Shown: one piece after another, positions 42,033 through 51,615 of the stretch
Position numbering within the stretch: the first letter of the stretch is position 1
How the letters are laid out: each line of letters begins with the position of its first letter
Assembly: GCA_038318565.1 (NCBI GenBank)
Contig: JBBQCI010000007.1
Location: forward strand, 1 to 64,000
Direction: 5' to 3'
DNA from: UBA11346 sp038318565
GTDB taxonomy: Bacteria > Planctomycetota > UBA11346
Length of the DNA stretch: 64,000 nucleotides
Program-made: the position numbers and the translations under genes
Notes under the pieces: model-generated
Database searches by the model: none
What the model was told of the DNA's origin: nothing
Seen by the model: only the letters and a program-made list of their open reading frames with translations

Positions 42033-43753
42033 GGTCTGGCTTCCACAGGATGAGAGAATTGCGGTGGGGCGATCTGGTCAGGACGCAGGCGCTTGGCGAT
42101 CACATCGGTCAACCAAGGACGATAGGTTGTAGCGATGACCTCGCGCCACGGATGTTCGGGATAGCGCGCATCCAAGTCGCGCCAGGCCTTGTCGGCTTCG
42201 CTCCAGCGACCTGCCCAGAGGGCGATCAGACCTTGGTACCACAGGGCATTCTGGGCCGAACCTGAGTCGGGGAAATCGCGCACGACCTGGGCCAGACGCT
42301 TCAATGCTTCGGGCTCGGCCTGGCGCTTGGTGTAGGCATCGACGGCCAGGCAGATCTGTTGCCAGGCTGCCCAGGGATTGCGCGGTTGCTCGTCCAGGCA
42401 GGCGGTGTAGCCGAGACGAAAGCCGCTGATGTTGCCAGCTTCCCAGGCGAGATCGGCGAGGCGCATGCGGGCATACAGGCGCTGGACGGCTGCCGCCGGG
42501 AAATCCGGCTGGTAGAGACGCTCGAACAGGGCGGTCGCACGGTCCTGACGTTCGGCCGCCATCCAGGCATCGCCGAGAAGAAGCAACATGTTGGCCTTGG
42601 GATGGCGCTCGCTGAGGGCCGCAGGCGGGGTCAATGGCTCGCGCGAAGCGATCCGTTCAAGCAGGCGTCCCAGACCGCTGGCCGGGCGGAAGGTTGCCTC
42701 GCCCGGTTCGCTGCTGCGCACCGAACCATGCGCCGGGTCGCCCTGGATCAGACCGTTGGCCAGGGCAGCAGCGCGATCCGACTGACCGGCGGCCAGAGCG
42801 AGAATGACTTGGTACTGGAGAGCCGGCATGCGGATGCTGTCCCAGCTGTCATCAGCCCCGGGCGCATGCGCGGCAAGGCGCTGAGTCAACGGCACCAGTC
42901 GCGCCGTCGCCAGCTGTGGATCCAAGCGTTCGAGGATCGCGACATCAACCAGGGCGAGCAGGGCCTGACCACGCCAGGCGGCCTCGGGCTTGTCAGCTGC
43001 CAGGGCCTGCCAGATCGCCTCGCCGCGCTCGATTTTCCGTTGCTGAACCTCGATCCAGCCAAGACCGAGACGGGAACGCGCGGCCCAAGAGCTATTCGGA
43101 TACGCCTTTATGACCTGCTGATAGCCGGCGATGGCCTGGGCAAGCTGACCATCGGCGTGGGCCTTGGCCGCCGCTTCAAACACGCGACGGCCCTGGTCGA
43201 CTACTTCCGGGCCTGCAGTCGGCACCTCCAGCCCGGTTTCGGCGTAGAGTTCGTGTGTGGCGAGTTCCGTGAGCTCGCGACGGACCGCTTCTGCCTCGCC
43301 GTCGCGCTTGGCGGCCCGTAAGGCGTCATGCAGGGCGAGCACCGCTTCGTAGCGTAACCGCAGGTCGGGCGCTGCGTCGCGCAAGGCGAGCAATTGCGTG
43401 ATGGCCTCGGCTGCGCGCTGCTGGCGCACATACAGGCGAGCAGCCTGGATGCCGCACCAGCAGGCCACGCGGGCATCACGCGGCGTTAGCGCATCGAGAG
43501 TGGTGATGGCCACCGGATCGGGGCTGGCGGCGGCGGCCAACACGGTGGCAAAGACGGTGGCACCGGCAGCCTTAGCCTGGTCGATGCAAGCGACCCTAGT
43601 CGACTCGCGTTGCGCCGGACTCCTCGACAGCCACGCCGCGAGGGCACGGGCATCGGGATCGACGGCCTCACCAGCCGGTAAGGCAGGCAGAAGCAGCATC
43701 ACCAGCAACCCAGCAAGCATGCCGTGGATTGAAATGGGGGATTGCCGGTGCAT
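42029..43753 (-). CDS. Exported TPR-repeat protein
   Basis: About 574 residues. With a start at 43753 the signal segment is ISIHGMLAGLLVMLLLPALP; a start at 43720 is also possible. The mature protein is all-helical with tetratricopeptide-like pairs (HADGQLAQAIAGYQQVIKAY; AWQQICLAVDAYTKRQAEP; YQGLIALWAGRWSEADKAW). These proteins scaffold envelope complexes. It is first in an operon with the split hydrolase and the tandem paralogues, joined by ATGA overlaps, so a shared envelope function is likely. The promoter should lie in the ~90 bp shared with the divergent mlaE-type gene. Confidence 0.8.
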   Translation of the reverse strand: MHRQSPISIHGMLAGLLVMLLLPALPAGEAVDPDARALAAWLSRSPAQRESTRVACIDQAKAAGATVFATVLAAAASPDPVAITTLDALTPRDARVACWCGIQAARLYVRQQRAAEAITQLLALRDAAPDLRLRYEAVLALHDALRAAKRDGEAEAVRRELTELATHELYAETGLEVPTAGPEVVDQGRRVFEAAAKAHADGQLAQAIAGYQQVIKAYPNSSWAARSRLGLGWIEVQQRKIERGEAIWQALAADKPEAAWRGQALLALVDVAILERLDPQLATARLVPLTQRLAAHAPGADDSWDSIRMPALQYQVILALAAGQSDRAAALANGLIQGDPAHGSVRSSEPGEATFRPASGLGRLLERIASREPLTPPAALSERHPKANMLLLLGDAWMAAERQDRATALFERLYQPDFPAAAVQRLYARMRLADLAWEAGNISGFRLGYTACLDEQPRNPWAAWQQICLAVDAYTKRQAEPEALKRLAQVVRDFPDSGSAQNALWYQGLIALWAGRWSEADKAWRDLDARYPEHPWREVIATTYRPWLTDVIAKRLRPDQIAPPQFSHPVEARP

Positions 43754-43839
43754 CAATGGCACTACACCTACCGACTGACACACCGATGTCGAGGTATTCA
43801 GCTCAATGCAGCCTAACCTAAGGCGGCGAGGCTGGCCGG

Positions 43840-44667
43840 ATGCCGTTTCGCCAACACTTGCTAGATTCACCTTCGATGTTCATCGCCGCAACCGGCCGGG
43901 CTACCATCTCGGCGGGATCTTATGTCCTGGCGATCGCGACCCTGATCGGGTACGCGCTGGGGCGGTTGCGTCGCGGCCGACGAGTCGTGCCACGGGTCGC
44001 GCGCGAAGTAGTGAAGCGGCAGATTCTGTTCACCGGCGTCGAGGCGCTGCCGTTCGCCAGCCTGATCGCGCTGCTCACCGGCGCGGTGGTGGCGCTGCAG
44101 GCTAGTCTGCTGTCTGGCACCACCGGCAACGGTGACCTGCTCGGCCGATTGCTGGTCACCGTGCTGGTTCAGGGTCTTGGCCCGCTGATCGTCGGGTTCA
44201 TCGTCATCGGCCGCAGCGGCGCGGCGATCGCTGCCGAGCTGGCGAGCATGCGCGTACACCGCGAACTGGACAGCCTGGAAGCGATGGGCGTCGATCCGTT
44301 CGACTACCTGGTAGTGCCGCGCATGGCCGGCGTAGTCATGGCACTGGTCGGACTCAGCACCGCGTTTATCGCCATGTCGCTGCTCGCTGGCTGGATCATT
44401 CTGCAGGCCGTGGCCAGCGTGCCGCAGCCGCTGGGCGAGTACGTGGCGATGATCACCGTCCACCTGTCGGCGATCGATGTCGTGGTGCTGCTCGCCAAGA
44501 CGGTGGTGCCGGGGTTGCTGATCGCCGCGATCGCCTGCCACGAGGGTCTCGCCGCCGCCAGTTCGGCTACTGACGTTCCGCGCGCCGCCACCCGCTCGGT
44601 GGTGCGTTCGCTGTCGGCGGTGTTCGTGTGGCACGCCATCGTCACCATTCTGGTCTTCCTGCGATGA
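43840..44667 (+). CDS. mlaE: MlaE/YrbE-family ABC transporter permease
   Basis: A 275-residue inner-membrane permease of retrograde phospholipid transport. It has the family core: FTGVEALPFASLIALLTGAV, the LGPLIVGFIVIGRSGAAIAA block, ELASMRVHRELDSLEAMGVDP and DYLVVPRMAGVVMAL. About five or six helices. The next genes encode an ATPase and an MCE protein, each overlapping by ATGA, so this is an Mla-type operon. A start at 43876 is an alternative. Confidence 0.92.
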   Translation: MPFRQHLLDSPSMFIAATGRATISAGSYVLAIATLIGYALGRLRRGRRVVPRVAREVVKRQILFTGVEALPFASLIALLTGAVVALQASLLSGTTGNGDLLGRLLVTVLVQGLGPLIVGFIVIGRSGAAIAAELASMRVHRELDSLEAMGVDPFDYLVVPRMAGVVMALVGLSTAFIAMSLLAGWIILQAVASVPQPLGEYVAMITVHLSAIDVVVLLAKTVVPGLLIAAIACHEGLAAASSATDVPRAATRSVVRSLSAVFVWHAIVTILVFLR

Positions 44668-45395
44668 GCGTGCTCGCATTCCAGTCGGTGAGCTGGGCCC
44701 CTCCCGGACGCGAGCTGCCGGTGTTTACCGGCCTGGACCTGGAGGTCGCAGCCGGCGAACTGGTGATCGTGACCTCGGGCCTGGGGGGAGGCAAGAGCAG
44801 TGCGCTACGCCTGGCAGTCGGACTAGAGCAGCCGAACTCTGGCCTCGTGACGGTGTGCGGAAGCCCGCCAGCTTCGGTGCGCGATCGTATCGGCTACGTC
44901 GGATCAGAAGGCGCGCTGCTCTCCAACTTGTCGCTCTACGACAATCTGGTGTTGCCGCTGCGCTGGCTGCGTGATCCGCCTGCCGTCGAGGTCGCCCGCA
45001 AGGCCCGCGAGGTGCTCGACGCTTTCGCCCTCGACGAACTGCCCGCGGTCGCCCCGGCTTATGCCCCGACCAACCTGCGGCGCTTGGTTGCGCTAGCCCG
45101 AGCGATGATTCTTGATCCAGCGCTGCTGCTGCTTGATGACCCGACAGCCGAGTTCGACCGCGATTCGGCTGACGAGTTGTGGCGGCATCTCGCCGGACTG
45201 GCGCGGCACCGCGGCATCGCCGTACTGGCCGCCGCGACCGACGCTCCCGACCTGGCGCACCTGAGAGTGGTCGCACTCAGTGGTACGTCGGTGCCGGCGA
45301 CCAGGCGCTTCGCCCCCGGCCAACGCCACAGCGAACGGCTGCCAGTCCAGAGCGGCACGCCGCATCCCGACCTCATCGCGCGGACCTATCCATGA
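44664..45395 (+). CDS. mlaF: MlaF-like ABC ATP-binding protein with degenerate motifs
   Basis: About 243 residues in the place of MlaF. Walker A is present (GLGGGKSS, residues 39-46). Several catalytic elements deviate: the Q-loop region reads GYVGSEGALLSN without Gln; the signature LSGGM is replaced by APTNL (134-138) before RRLVALARAM; Walker B ends LLLLDDPT, with Asp in place of catalytic Glu; and the H-loop region reads AATDAPDL without His. ATP binding may remain, but normal hydrolysis is doubtful. ATGA overlaps with both neighbours. Confidence 0.82.
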   Translation: MSVLAFQSVSWAPPGRELPVFTGLDLEVAAGELVIVTSGLGGGKSSALRLAVGLEQPNSGLVTVCGSPPASVRDRIGYVGSEGALLSNLSLYDNLVLPLRWLRDPPAVEVARKAREVLDAFALDELPAVAPAYAPTNLRRLVALARAMILDPALLLLDDPTAEFDRDSADELWRHLAGLARHRGIAVLAAATDAPDLAHLRVVALSGTSVPATRRFAPGQRHSERLPVQSGTPHPDLIARTYP

Positions 45396-46411
45396 CGACC
45401 CAACCGTTCAAGTTTCGCCATCTCGACAGCATCGTCGGGGCCTTCGTCCTGGGGGTGGTCGGGATCATCATCGCCGCCATTCTGCTGATGGGCTCGGCCA
45501 AACAGTGGTTCACGTTACGCACCGTCATCCCCGCAGCGACCGCGGTCGCCGACCCCGCTGCCGTCGAATTCCTCGATGAGCTGTCCGAAAGCCTACGCGC
45601 CGGCACCCCGGTCGAGTTCGCCGGCGCGGTGGTCGGGCAGGTCGTTGCCGCGCACAGCGAAGCTGGCCATCTGCGCATGGAACTGTCGATCGCCAACACC
45701 ACCCTGGCCAGGCTACGGCCGGACGCCAAGGCCCTGATCAAGGTCCCGCTGGCCCCCTTCATGGGCCAGACCCGCGTGGTGCTGAAGCCGGGCCGGCTCG
45801 GCGATCCGGGCTGGGCGGTCCAGGATCCGCCGACCCTGATCATCGACCCGCCGCGCGATTCCACCGCGATGGCCATGGTCGTGCTGCGCGATCTGCAGTC
45901 GAACATCGGGCCGATGGTGCGCGGCATCACCGGGTTGGTCGAGGAGAGCCGCACACTGGTCAGCGAGATCCGCACCCAGCGTCTGCCGCAGCAGGCCGGC
46001 GAACTGATCGCCGGGATCCGCGAGCGGCAGGTGCCGCAACGCCTCGACGCGCTGCTGGCGCGCATTGAGACCATCGCCACCAGTAGCGAACTCGCCGCCG
46101 CCGACGTCCGCCGCATCACTGGTGCGCTGGCCGAGGGCAAGGGCATTGCTGGCAAGGCGCTGAGCGACGCGCAGTTGGCCAGTGACCTGACGCAGATCGC
46201 TGGTGACCTGCGCGCGATCACCGCCGAACTGCGCAAGGCCGCCCCTACTGCTCCGGCCCTGGCCGATGGCGCCGGCACCCTGCTCGACGAAGTCCAGCGT
46301 CTGGTCGACGGCCTCAACCGCCACTGGCTGGTGAAATCCTACATCGAACCAGGCCATGCCGAGCGACTCGTACCGCCGGGCATCATCGACGCCCCAGAGG
46401 CCAAGCCGTGA
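45392..46411 (+). CDS. mlaD: MlaD-like MCE-domain protein
   Basis: About 339 residues. One N-terminal membrane helix (SIVGAFVLGVVGIIIAAILL) anchors it, followed by an MCE domain (ESLRAGTPVEFAGAVVGQVV, KALIKVPLAPFMGQTRVVL). A long helical C-terminal part follows (residues ~150-320), longer than E. coli MlaD and more like PqiB or mycobacterial Mce tails that form a channel. It binds lipid in the periplasm and passes it between membranes with MlaE and MlaF. Confidence 0.9.
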   Translation: MTTQPFKFRHLDSIVGAFVLGVVGIIIAAILLMGSAKQWFTLRTVIPAATAVADPAAVEFLDELSESLRAGTPVEFAGAVVGQVVAAHSEAGHLRMELSIANTTLARLRPDAKALIKVPLAPFMGQTRVVLKPGRLGDPGWAVQDPPTLIIDPPRDSTAMAMVVLRDLQSNIGPMVRGITGLVEESRTLVSEIRTQRLPQQAGELIAGIRERQVPQRLDALLARIETIATSSELAAADVRRITGALAEGKGIAGKALSDAQLASDLTQIAGDLRAITAELRKAAPTAPALADGAGTLLDEVQRLVDGLNRHWLVKSYIEPGHAERLVPPGIIDAPEAKP

Positions 46412-47229
46412 GGTGCTTGATCATCGTCGCTGCCGCCAGCGCCGTCGTCCTGGCGGCATGCAGCTCTGAACCACGCCAGACCCAGGCCGACCGCCTAAAT
46501 GCCGCTGGCAGCGAGGCCATGGCTGCAGGGCGCCCACGCACCGCCGTGGCGCGCTACTCTGCCGCCGCCGAAGCCAGTAGCGCGGTCGACGATCGGGCCA
46601 GCCTAGCGCGCGACTTACACAACCGCGGCTTGGCGCTGTTCGCCGCTGGCGAGACCGCCGCCGGCTGCAGCGACCTTGGCGAAAGCCTGCGCCTAGCCGA
46701 GGCCGCCGGGGACTCGGCTGACGATCGCCTGCGTACCCGTTTGGCCCTGGCTGCCGGCCTGAGCGCACTGGGCCGCAACAACGATGCCGAAGCCTGCATC
46801 ACGGAGGCCGTCACCATCACGCAGGCCACCAGCCCGCTGCGCGCCCGCGCGCTATCAAGCCGCGCCGCCCTGGCGCTGCGCCGCGGCGATCTGGAAGCAG
46901 CGCAGGCCGACCTCGCCGCTGCTGAGCGACTGTGCGGCGATGATGACGGCGCACATGGTGCGGTCGCGATCAACCGCGGCCATGCCGCGTTGCGCACTGG
47001 AGACCTCGCTGCCGCGAGCCGCGAGTACACCAGCGCTGGCGAGCACTTTCGACGCGCCCGCGACCACGCCGGACTCGCCGCTGCGCTCGAAGGCGCTGCG
47101 CGCACGGCCGAGGCGGCCGGCGATCGCGCCACCGCCGCTCAAGCCTGGCGGCGCGCCGCCCAAGTCCCACATGGCGGTCCGGCCGCCCGCGACCGCCGCT
47201 TGGCCGAAGCGGCGCGTCTGTCGTCGTAG
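46408..47229 (+). CDS. TPR-like lipoprotein of the mla operon
   Basis: A 273-residue lipoprotein starting at a GTG that overlaps the MCE gene stop (GTGA). The signal peptide ends in lipobox LAAC (VAAASAVVLAACSS). The mature part is Ala-rich, helical and TPR-like (LARDLHNRGLALFAAGETAA, HAALRTGDLAAASREYTSAG). In many Mla/Pqi/Let clusters the last gene is a periplasmic or outer-membrane lipoprotein partner, a role I infer here. It is not homologous to PqiC or MlaA as far as I can see. Confidence 0.75.
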   Translation: MRCLIIVAAASAVVLAACSSEPRQTQADRLNAAGSEAMAAGRPRTAVARYSAAAEASSAVDDRASLARDLHNRGLALFAAGETAAGCSDLGESLRLAEAAGDSADDRLRTRLALAAGLSALGRNNDAEACITEAVTITQATSPLRARALSSRAALALRRGDLEAAQADLAAAERLCGDDDGAHGAVAINRGHAALRTGDLAAASREYTSAGEHFRRARDHAGLAAALEGAARTAEAAGDRATAAQAWRRAAQVPHGGPAARDRRLAEAARLSS

Positions 47230-47251
47230 GAGCTGGCAGTCGAGCTGAACG

Positions 47252-48595
47252 TTAGTCCAGCGCGCGGTCGACCGCCTCGCCCAGCTTCGTCACCACCACG
47301 CGGCCACGACCGGTGCCCGCCCCGGGCCCAATGAGGCGCTGGAAGCCAAGTCGGCGCGCTTCGCTGGCACGCAGTTCATAACGCGGGGCCGGACGTAGTT
47401 CCCCGCCCAGGCCGACCTCGCCCACCGCGACTAGATCGGGTGGCACCGGCACATCGCGCCAGGCGCTGGCCACGGCGAGGGCGACCGCGAGATCGGCGGC
47501 TGGCTCGGACAACTTGGCGCCGCCGGTAACGTTGACGTAGACATCGCGTGAACCGAGCGGCAGGCGCAGGCGACGCGCCAGTACCGCCAGCACCATGGCA
47601 ACGCGATTGGGGTCGGCGCCGCTGACCCGGCGGGCCGGATTGGGCACGTCATTCGGACCGACCAGGGCCTGCACTTCGACGAGCAGACAGCGGTTGCCCT
47701 CGACCGATGGGACCACACACGAACCCGGCACCGAAGGATCGCGGTCGGCGATGAACACACCGGTGGGGTCGGCCACTTCGATCAGGCCAGCTGCTTCCAT
47801 GCGCAACAGGCCGATCTCACTGGTGGCGCCAAAGCGATTCTTCACCGCACGCAGCACGCGTAGGTCGGCATAGCGGTCGCCCTCGAAGGCCAGGACCGTA
47901 TCGACCAGGTGCTCCAGCAGGCGGGGACCTGCGAGCGAGCCGTCCTTGGTGACGTGGCCGACCAGCACCAGGGCGACGCCGGCGCGCTTAGCGGTGGCGA
48001 CCAGCTCGGCGGCGCAGGCCTTGACCTGGGACACGCCGCCGGGCTCGCCATCGATGCCATCGAGCGATAGCAGCTGCACTGAGTCCACCACAACCAGGCG
48101 ATGCTCGCCGGTGGCGATGCGGGCGGCAATCTGGCGCGCGTCCGAGCCCGCCGCCAGGGCGAGGGCCGGGGCGAGCGCGCCGACCCGACGCAGCCGGGCC
48201 CGCACCTGCGACAGGCTCTCCTCGGCAGTGACATACAGGGCAGGTGCTTCGCGGGCCACCGCACCGGCGATCTGGGCGAGCAGCGTGCTCTTGCCGATGC
48301 CCGGCTCGCCGCCGAGCAGGACTGCCGCACCGGCCGGCAATCCCCCACCCAGTACCCGATCCACCTCGCCGATACCGGTCGCTAGGCGGGGTGGATCCGG
48401 CGCACCGTCGGCCTGCGCCGCCTCGATAATCAGGGGGAGCGAACCAGCCAGACCAGTTCCACTGGCGATGGCGACCTCGGCCGCCGTGAGCTGGACAATG
48501 CTGTTGAACGCCCCGCAGGACCCGCATTTACCCGACCATTTCGCAGTCCGCACGCCGCACTCGTTGCAGCCCCAGGCAGGTTCCCTCTTGGCCAT
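47252..48595 (-). CDS. radA: DNA repair protein RadA
   Basis: About 447 residues. The start at 48595 gives the standard N-terminus MAKREPAWGCNECG and the C4 zinc finger (CNECG ... CGSCG). Walker A is GGEPGIGKST, Walker B is VVVDSVQLL, and the RadA-specific KNRFGATSE is present. The C-terminal Lon-protease-like domain (VTGGAKLSEPAADLAVALA, VGEVGLGGELRPAP) lacks protease residues as usual. RadA helps branch migration in recombination. It is divergent from rsfS. The sequence upstream of 48595 remains open but is not RadA-like. Confidence 0.95.
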   Translation of the reverse strand: MAKREPAWGCNECGVRTAKWSGKCGSCGAFNSIVQLTAAEVAIASGTGLAGSLPLIIEAAQADGAPDPPRLATGIGEVDRVLGGGLPAGAAVLLGGEPGIGKSTLLAQIAGAVAREAPALYVTAEESLSQVRARLRRVGALAPALALAAGSDARQIAARIATGEHRLVVVDSVQLLSLDGIDGEPGGVSQVKACAAELVATAKRAGVALVLVGHVTKDGSLAGPRLLEHLVDTVLAFEGDRYADLRVLRAVKNRFGATSEIGLLRMEAAGLIEVADPTGVFIADRDPSVPGSCVVPSVEGNRCLLVEVQALVGPNDVPNPARRVSGADPNRVAMVLAVLARRLRLPLGSRDVYVNVTGGAKLSEPAADLAVALAVASAWRDVPVPPDLVAVGEVGLGGELRPAPRYELRASEARRLGFQRLIGPGAGTGRGRVVVTKLGEAVDRALD

Positions 48596-48722
48596 GGGCC
48601 GGAGTATGGCTGGGACGGCCTGGGGGCCAGGGGCCGAAACGCGGACAGCCCGATGCCGACCTGTGGCGGGCCAACTGCAGGTTGCCCCTGCCGCTTCTGT
48701 CGGTTCAATGCTCCACCCCCCG

Positions 48723-49121
48723 ATGACCGATCTCGCCCCCCTCGCCTTCGCCTGCCACGCTGCCTCCCTGTGCGATGGCAAATCCGCAGAAAACATCTCC
48801 GTACTGCGCCTGCCTGCCGGTGGAGAGTTTGAATTGGTCGTGCTGTCCACTGCACGTTCTGAACGCCAGGCCTACGCCCTAATCGACGAGGTCTTCGGCT
48901 TCTGCAAGCGCTACAAGATTGATCATAGGCCGGTCGAGGGCGAAGCTGGATGGTATCTGATCGACTGCCACCAGGTGATCGTGCATGCCCTGGGCGAAGA
49001 CCAGCGCGCCTTCTACAATTTCGAAAAGCTGTGGAAAAAGGCGGTCACGATCGACTGGCGCGCCGAATTGGCCAAGCTGCCCGAGCTGCCCGAGACGAAG
49101 CAAAAGCCCAAGCAGGAATAG
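48723..49121 (+). CDS. rsfS: Ribosome silencing factor RsfS (Iojap family)
   Basis: About 132 residues. The conserved core reads KSAENISVLRL, FELVVLSTARSERQAYALID and then GWYLIDCHQVIVHALGEDQR with FYNFEKLW. It binds ribosomal protein uL14 and blocks subunit joining under starvation. The start at 48723 fits family length; another in-frame ATG lies at 48708. ftsY begins 4 bp after its stop. Confidence 0.9.
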   Translation: MTDLAPLAFACHAASLCDGKSAENISVLRLPAGGEFELVVLSTARSERQAYALIDEVFGFCKRYKIDHRPVEGEAGWYLIDCHQVIVHALGEDQRAFYNFEKLWKKAVTIDWRAELAKLPELPETKQKPKQE

Positions 49122-49125
49122 CCTG

Positions 49126-50052
49126 GTGTTCAAGGCGCTCGGCAGATTCTTCCAGAAGGTCAAGGATGGCCTCAGCAAGACCCGTCAGGTCATCGGCGGC
49201 GCCTTGCGCAGACTGGTCGGCGGCGGCCGGACTATCGACGCCGCCTTTTTGCAAGAGCTGGAAGACACCCTGTTGTCTGCCGATATCGGTATCGCCAAAA
49301 GCGAAGAGATCGTCGCCGAGCTGCAGACCAAGTACAAGACCGGCGAGGTCGCCAAAGGCGAGGACTTGCTGGCGTTCCTCAAGGCTAGCCTGCGTTCCGA
49401 ACTGGCGGCCGTCGAAAACGAGATCCGCTTCCAGCCCAGCGGCCCGACTGTCGTACTGGTCGTCGGGGTCAATGGCGCCGGCAAGACCACCACCATCGCC
49501 AAGTTGGCGCACCGCCTGACCGGCCTGGGCAAGAAAGTGCTGATCGCCGCCGGCGACACCTACCGCGCCGCTGCCATTGAGCAGCTGACTATCTGGGCGG
49601 AGCGCGCCAAGGTCGACATCGTCAAGGGCGAGGCCGGCGGAGACGCTGCCGCCATCGCCTTCGATGCGATCGCCGCTGCCCAGGCACGCGGCATCGACGT
49701 CGTGCTGATCGACACCGCCGGCCGCCTGCACAACAAGGAACACCTGATGCGCGAGCTGGAGAAGATCCGCCGCGTCATCCAAAAGCGCCTGCCCGACGCG
49801 CCGCACGATGTACTGCTGGTCCTCGACGCCACAGCCGGCCAGAACGCGGTGCAGCAGGCCAAGGTCTTCGGCGAATCGATGGGCGTCACCGGCCTGGTCA
49901 TCACCAAGCTCGACGGCACCGCCAAGGGCGGTATCGCCATTACCATAAAACGCGAACTGGGCCTGACCGTGCGCTACATCGGCGTCGGCGAAGGTATGGA
50001 CGATCTGCAGCCATTCGACCCCGATGCTTTCATCGAAGCCATCTTCGCCTGA
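49126..50052 (+). CDS. ftsY: Signal recognition particle receptor FtsY
   Basis: About 308 residues. The GTG at 49126 has AGGA eight bases upstream. The N domain (residues ~25-95) precedes the G domain: G1 GVNGAGKTTTIAKLA, the insertion-box DTYRAAAIEQL, G3 DTAGRLHNKEHLM, G4 ITKLDGTAKGG and the C-terminal YIGVGEGMDDLQPFDPDAF. It receives the SRP-ribosome complex at the inner membrane. The acidic A domain of E. coli FtsY is missing, as in most bacteria. Probably cotranscribed with rsfS. Confidence 0.95.
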   Translation: MFKALGRFFQKVKDGLSKTRQVIGGALRRLVGGGRTIDAAFLQELEDTLLSADIGIAKSEEIVAELQTKYKTGEVAKGEDLLAFLKASLRSELAAVENEIRFQPSGPTVVLVVGVNGAGKTTTIAKLAHRLTGLGKKVLIAAGDTYRAAAIEQLTIWAERAKVDIVKGEAGGDAAAIAFDAIAAAQARGIDVVLIDTAGRLHNKEHLMRELEKIRRVIQKRLPDAPHDVLLVLDATAGQNAVQQAKVFGESMGVTGLVITKLDGTAKGGIAITIKRELGLTVRYIGVGEGMDDLQPFDPDAFIEAIFA

Positions 50053-50132
50053 CGTCCAGACCGGTTGAACCCGACCGTTCAGGTCGTCCGATCCGCGCTT
50101 GTACCCGCATGGAATGGCGGGCATCATAGGGC

Positions 50133-50840
50133 ATGCGCCTTCTTCTCCCTCTCGTCCTGATCGCAGCCCTAGCCGCCAGTGAATCAGACATCGTGCCGTT
50201 CGATGGCCGGGCGATGCTAGGCGTCAACATGACCCCGCCCAGTTCGAGCACCCAGGCGGCCAATGGCACCAATCCTGACACCGGGGTCGAGGCGCAGACG
50301 ATCTACCCCGGCACTGCAGCAGAACGCATGGGCATTCAACCCGGCGACCTGATCACCACCATCAACGGTGGACAGATCAGCTCGATGAACGACCTGCGCA
50401 ACGAGATCGCCTTGACCGGCGTCGGCGGTCAGGCCACCGTCGAGATCCTACGCGGCGGGCAGAAGATCACCCTCACCGACTCGCTCAAGGAATGGCCCAA
50501 GAATATTCCATACCAGCCGATTGACGAGGCCGCCGAACGCCGTTTCCGCGACTGGCAGGGCCGCCGACTGGACCGCACCCAACAGGCGGTGACCTCGCTG
50601 AGCAAGCAAGTCGAGGACATCGAACGGTCCCAGCGCAAGCCTGCCCGGGCCGGCGGACCAGTGTCGCTGCTGGAAGCCATGGCCATGCCAGCCAGCGACG
50701 CCTTCGCCGCCATGCCCGCCTTCCGCCTCAGACTCCACGAGTCATTCGACGCGGTGGATAGCGGCACGGTGTCTGTCGGACGAGTGGTCGCCTGGGACGC
50801 CCGCATACTGATCGGCAGCAAGCCCGTCGAGATCTTCTGA
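50133..50840 (+). CDS. Exported PDZ-domain protein (first of a pair)
   Basis: A 235-residue protein with a signal peptide (RLLLPLVLIAALAAS) and one PDZ domain at residues ~25-120 (RAMLGVNMTP, GTAAERMGIQPGDLITTING, GGQATVEILRGGQKITL). A helical tail (residues ~130-175) and a short beta end follow. No protease domain is present. PDZ proteins bind the C-termini of partners in the periplasm. A second PDZ protein lies 8 bp downstream, so the two likely work together. Confidence 0.82.
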   Translation: MRLLLPLVLIAALAASESDIVPFDGRAMLGVNMTPPSSSTQAANGTNPDTGVEAQTIYPGTAAERMGIQPGDLITTINGGQISSMNDLRNEIALTGVGGQATVEILRGGQKITLTDSLKEWPKNIPYQPIDEAAERRFRDWQGRRLDRTQQAVTSLSKQVEDIERSQRKPARAGGPVSLLEAMAMPASDAFAAMPAFRLRLHESFDAVDSGTVSVGRVVAWDARILIGSKPVEIF

Positions 50841-50848
50841 AAGAACCC

Positions 50849-51613
50849 ATGCGACCATACCTGATCCTTGCCATGTGCGGCGTCCTCGCCGCTGGCGATG
50901 CTGTTGCTCCTGTCACCCCGCCGGCGACCACGCCGACACCACCGGCAGTGAATCCAACCACGCCTCCAGCGGTGACCACCGCGCCGGCACCCAAGGCCTT
51001 CCTGGGCATAGCGATTGACCCTGCCGGCACCGCCTTCGAGGGCAAAGGCCTAGCCGTTCTGCGCGTCGAACCAGGCAGTCCCGCCGCTGTCATGGGCCTT
51101 GCCGCCGGCGACCGCATTACCCTGTTCGATGGTAAAGTTCTGAAAAATCAGGATGAACTCGCGCTCGCCCTGGTCGCCAAGAAGCCAGGCGACACGGTGG
51201 CGGTTGAAGTGGTTCGCGCCCAAGGCAAAGGTGGCCTGCCCGAGACACTCAAGCTCAGCGGGGCGCTCCAGGAAGCTCCGCGGTCGCGCGTCGGCAGCCT
51301 GGGCAGCCAACTTGCCGACCTGCAATCCCGCGTTGCCGACCTTAATACCAAGACCAAGGAGCCTACCCTTGGCGAAGTGTTGCAGAAGCTGCAAGAGATC
51401 GAACGTGACCTGCCCAAAGCAGCTGAGGCGTTCAAGAAGGTCTACCCCAATGGGGAGTTCCGCATCGCCATCTCGATGGAGATCACCAGCGACAAAACCG
51501 CGAAGGACCCTCTCGAAATCGACGTCGGCGGTAAGCCCGGCGAGACGCCAAAGGTAGTCGAGCCAACCAAGAGCACCGAACCGGCGAAGACCACCGAACC
51601 AGTAAAACCGTAA
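50849..51613 (+). CDS. Exported PDZ-domain protein (second of a pair)
   Basis: A 254-residue protein. A signal peptide (RPYLILAMCGVLAAG) is followed by a Pro/Thr/Ala linker, a PDZ domain at residues ~48-145 (KAFLGIAIDP, GSPAAVMGLAAGDRITLFDG, KPGDTVAVEVVRAQGKG) and a helical coiled-coil-like part. The C-terminal tail is Lys/Pro/Thr-rich, with EPTKSTEPAKTTEPVKP. There is no catalytic domain. It follows the first PDZ gene after 8 bp and is convergent with the lipocalin gene. Confidence 0.8.
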   Translation: MRPYLILAMCGVLAAGDAVAPVTPPATTPTPPAVNPTTPPAVTTAPAPKAFLGIAIDPAGTAFEGKGLAVLRVEPGSPAAVMGLAAGDRITLFDGKVLKNQDELALALVAKKPGDTVAVEVVRAQGKGGLPETLKLSGALQEAPRSRVGSLGSQLADLQSRVADLNTKTKEPTLGEVLQKLQEIERDLPKAAEAFKKVYPNGEFRIAISMEITSDKTAKDPLEIDVGGKPGETPKVVEPTKSTEPAKTTEPVKP

Positions 51614-51615
51614 GG

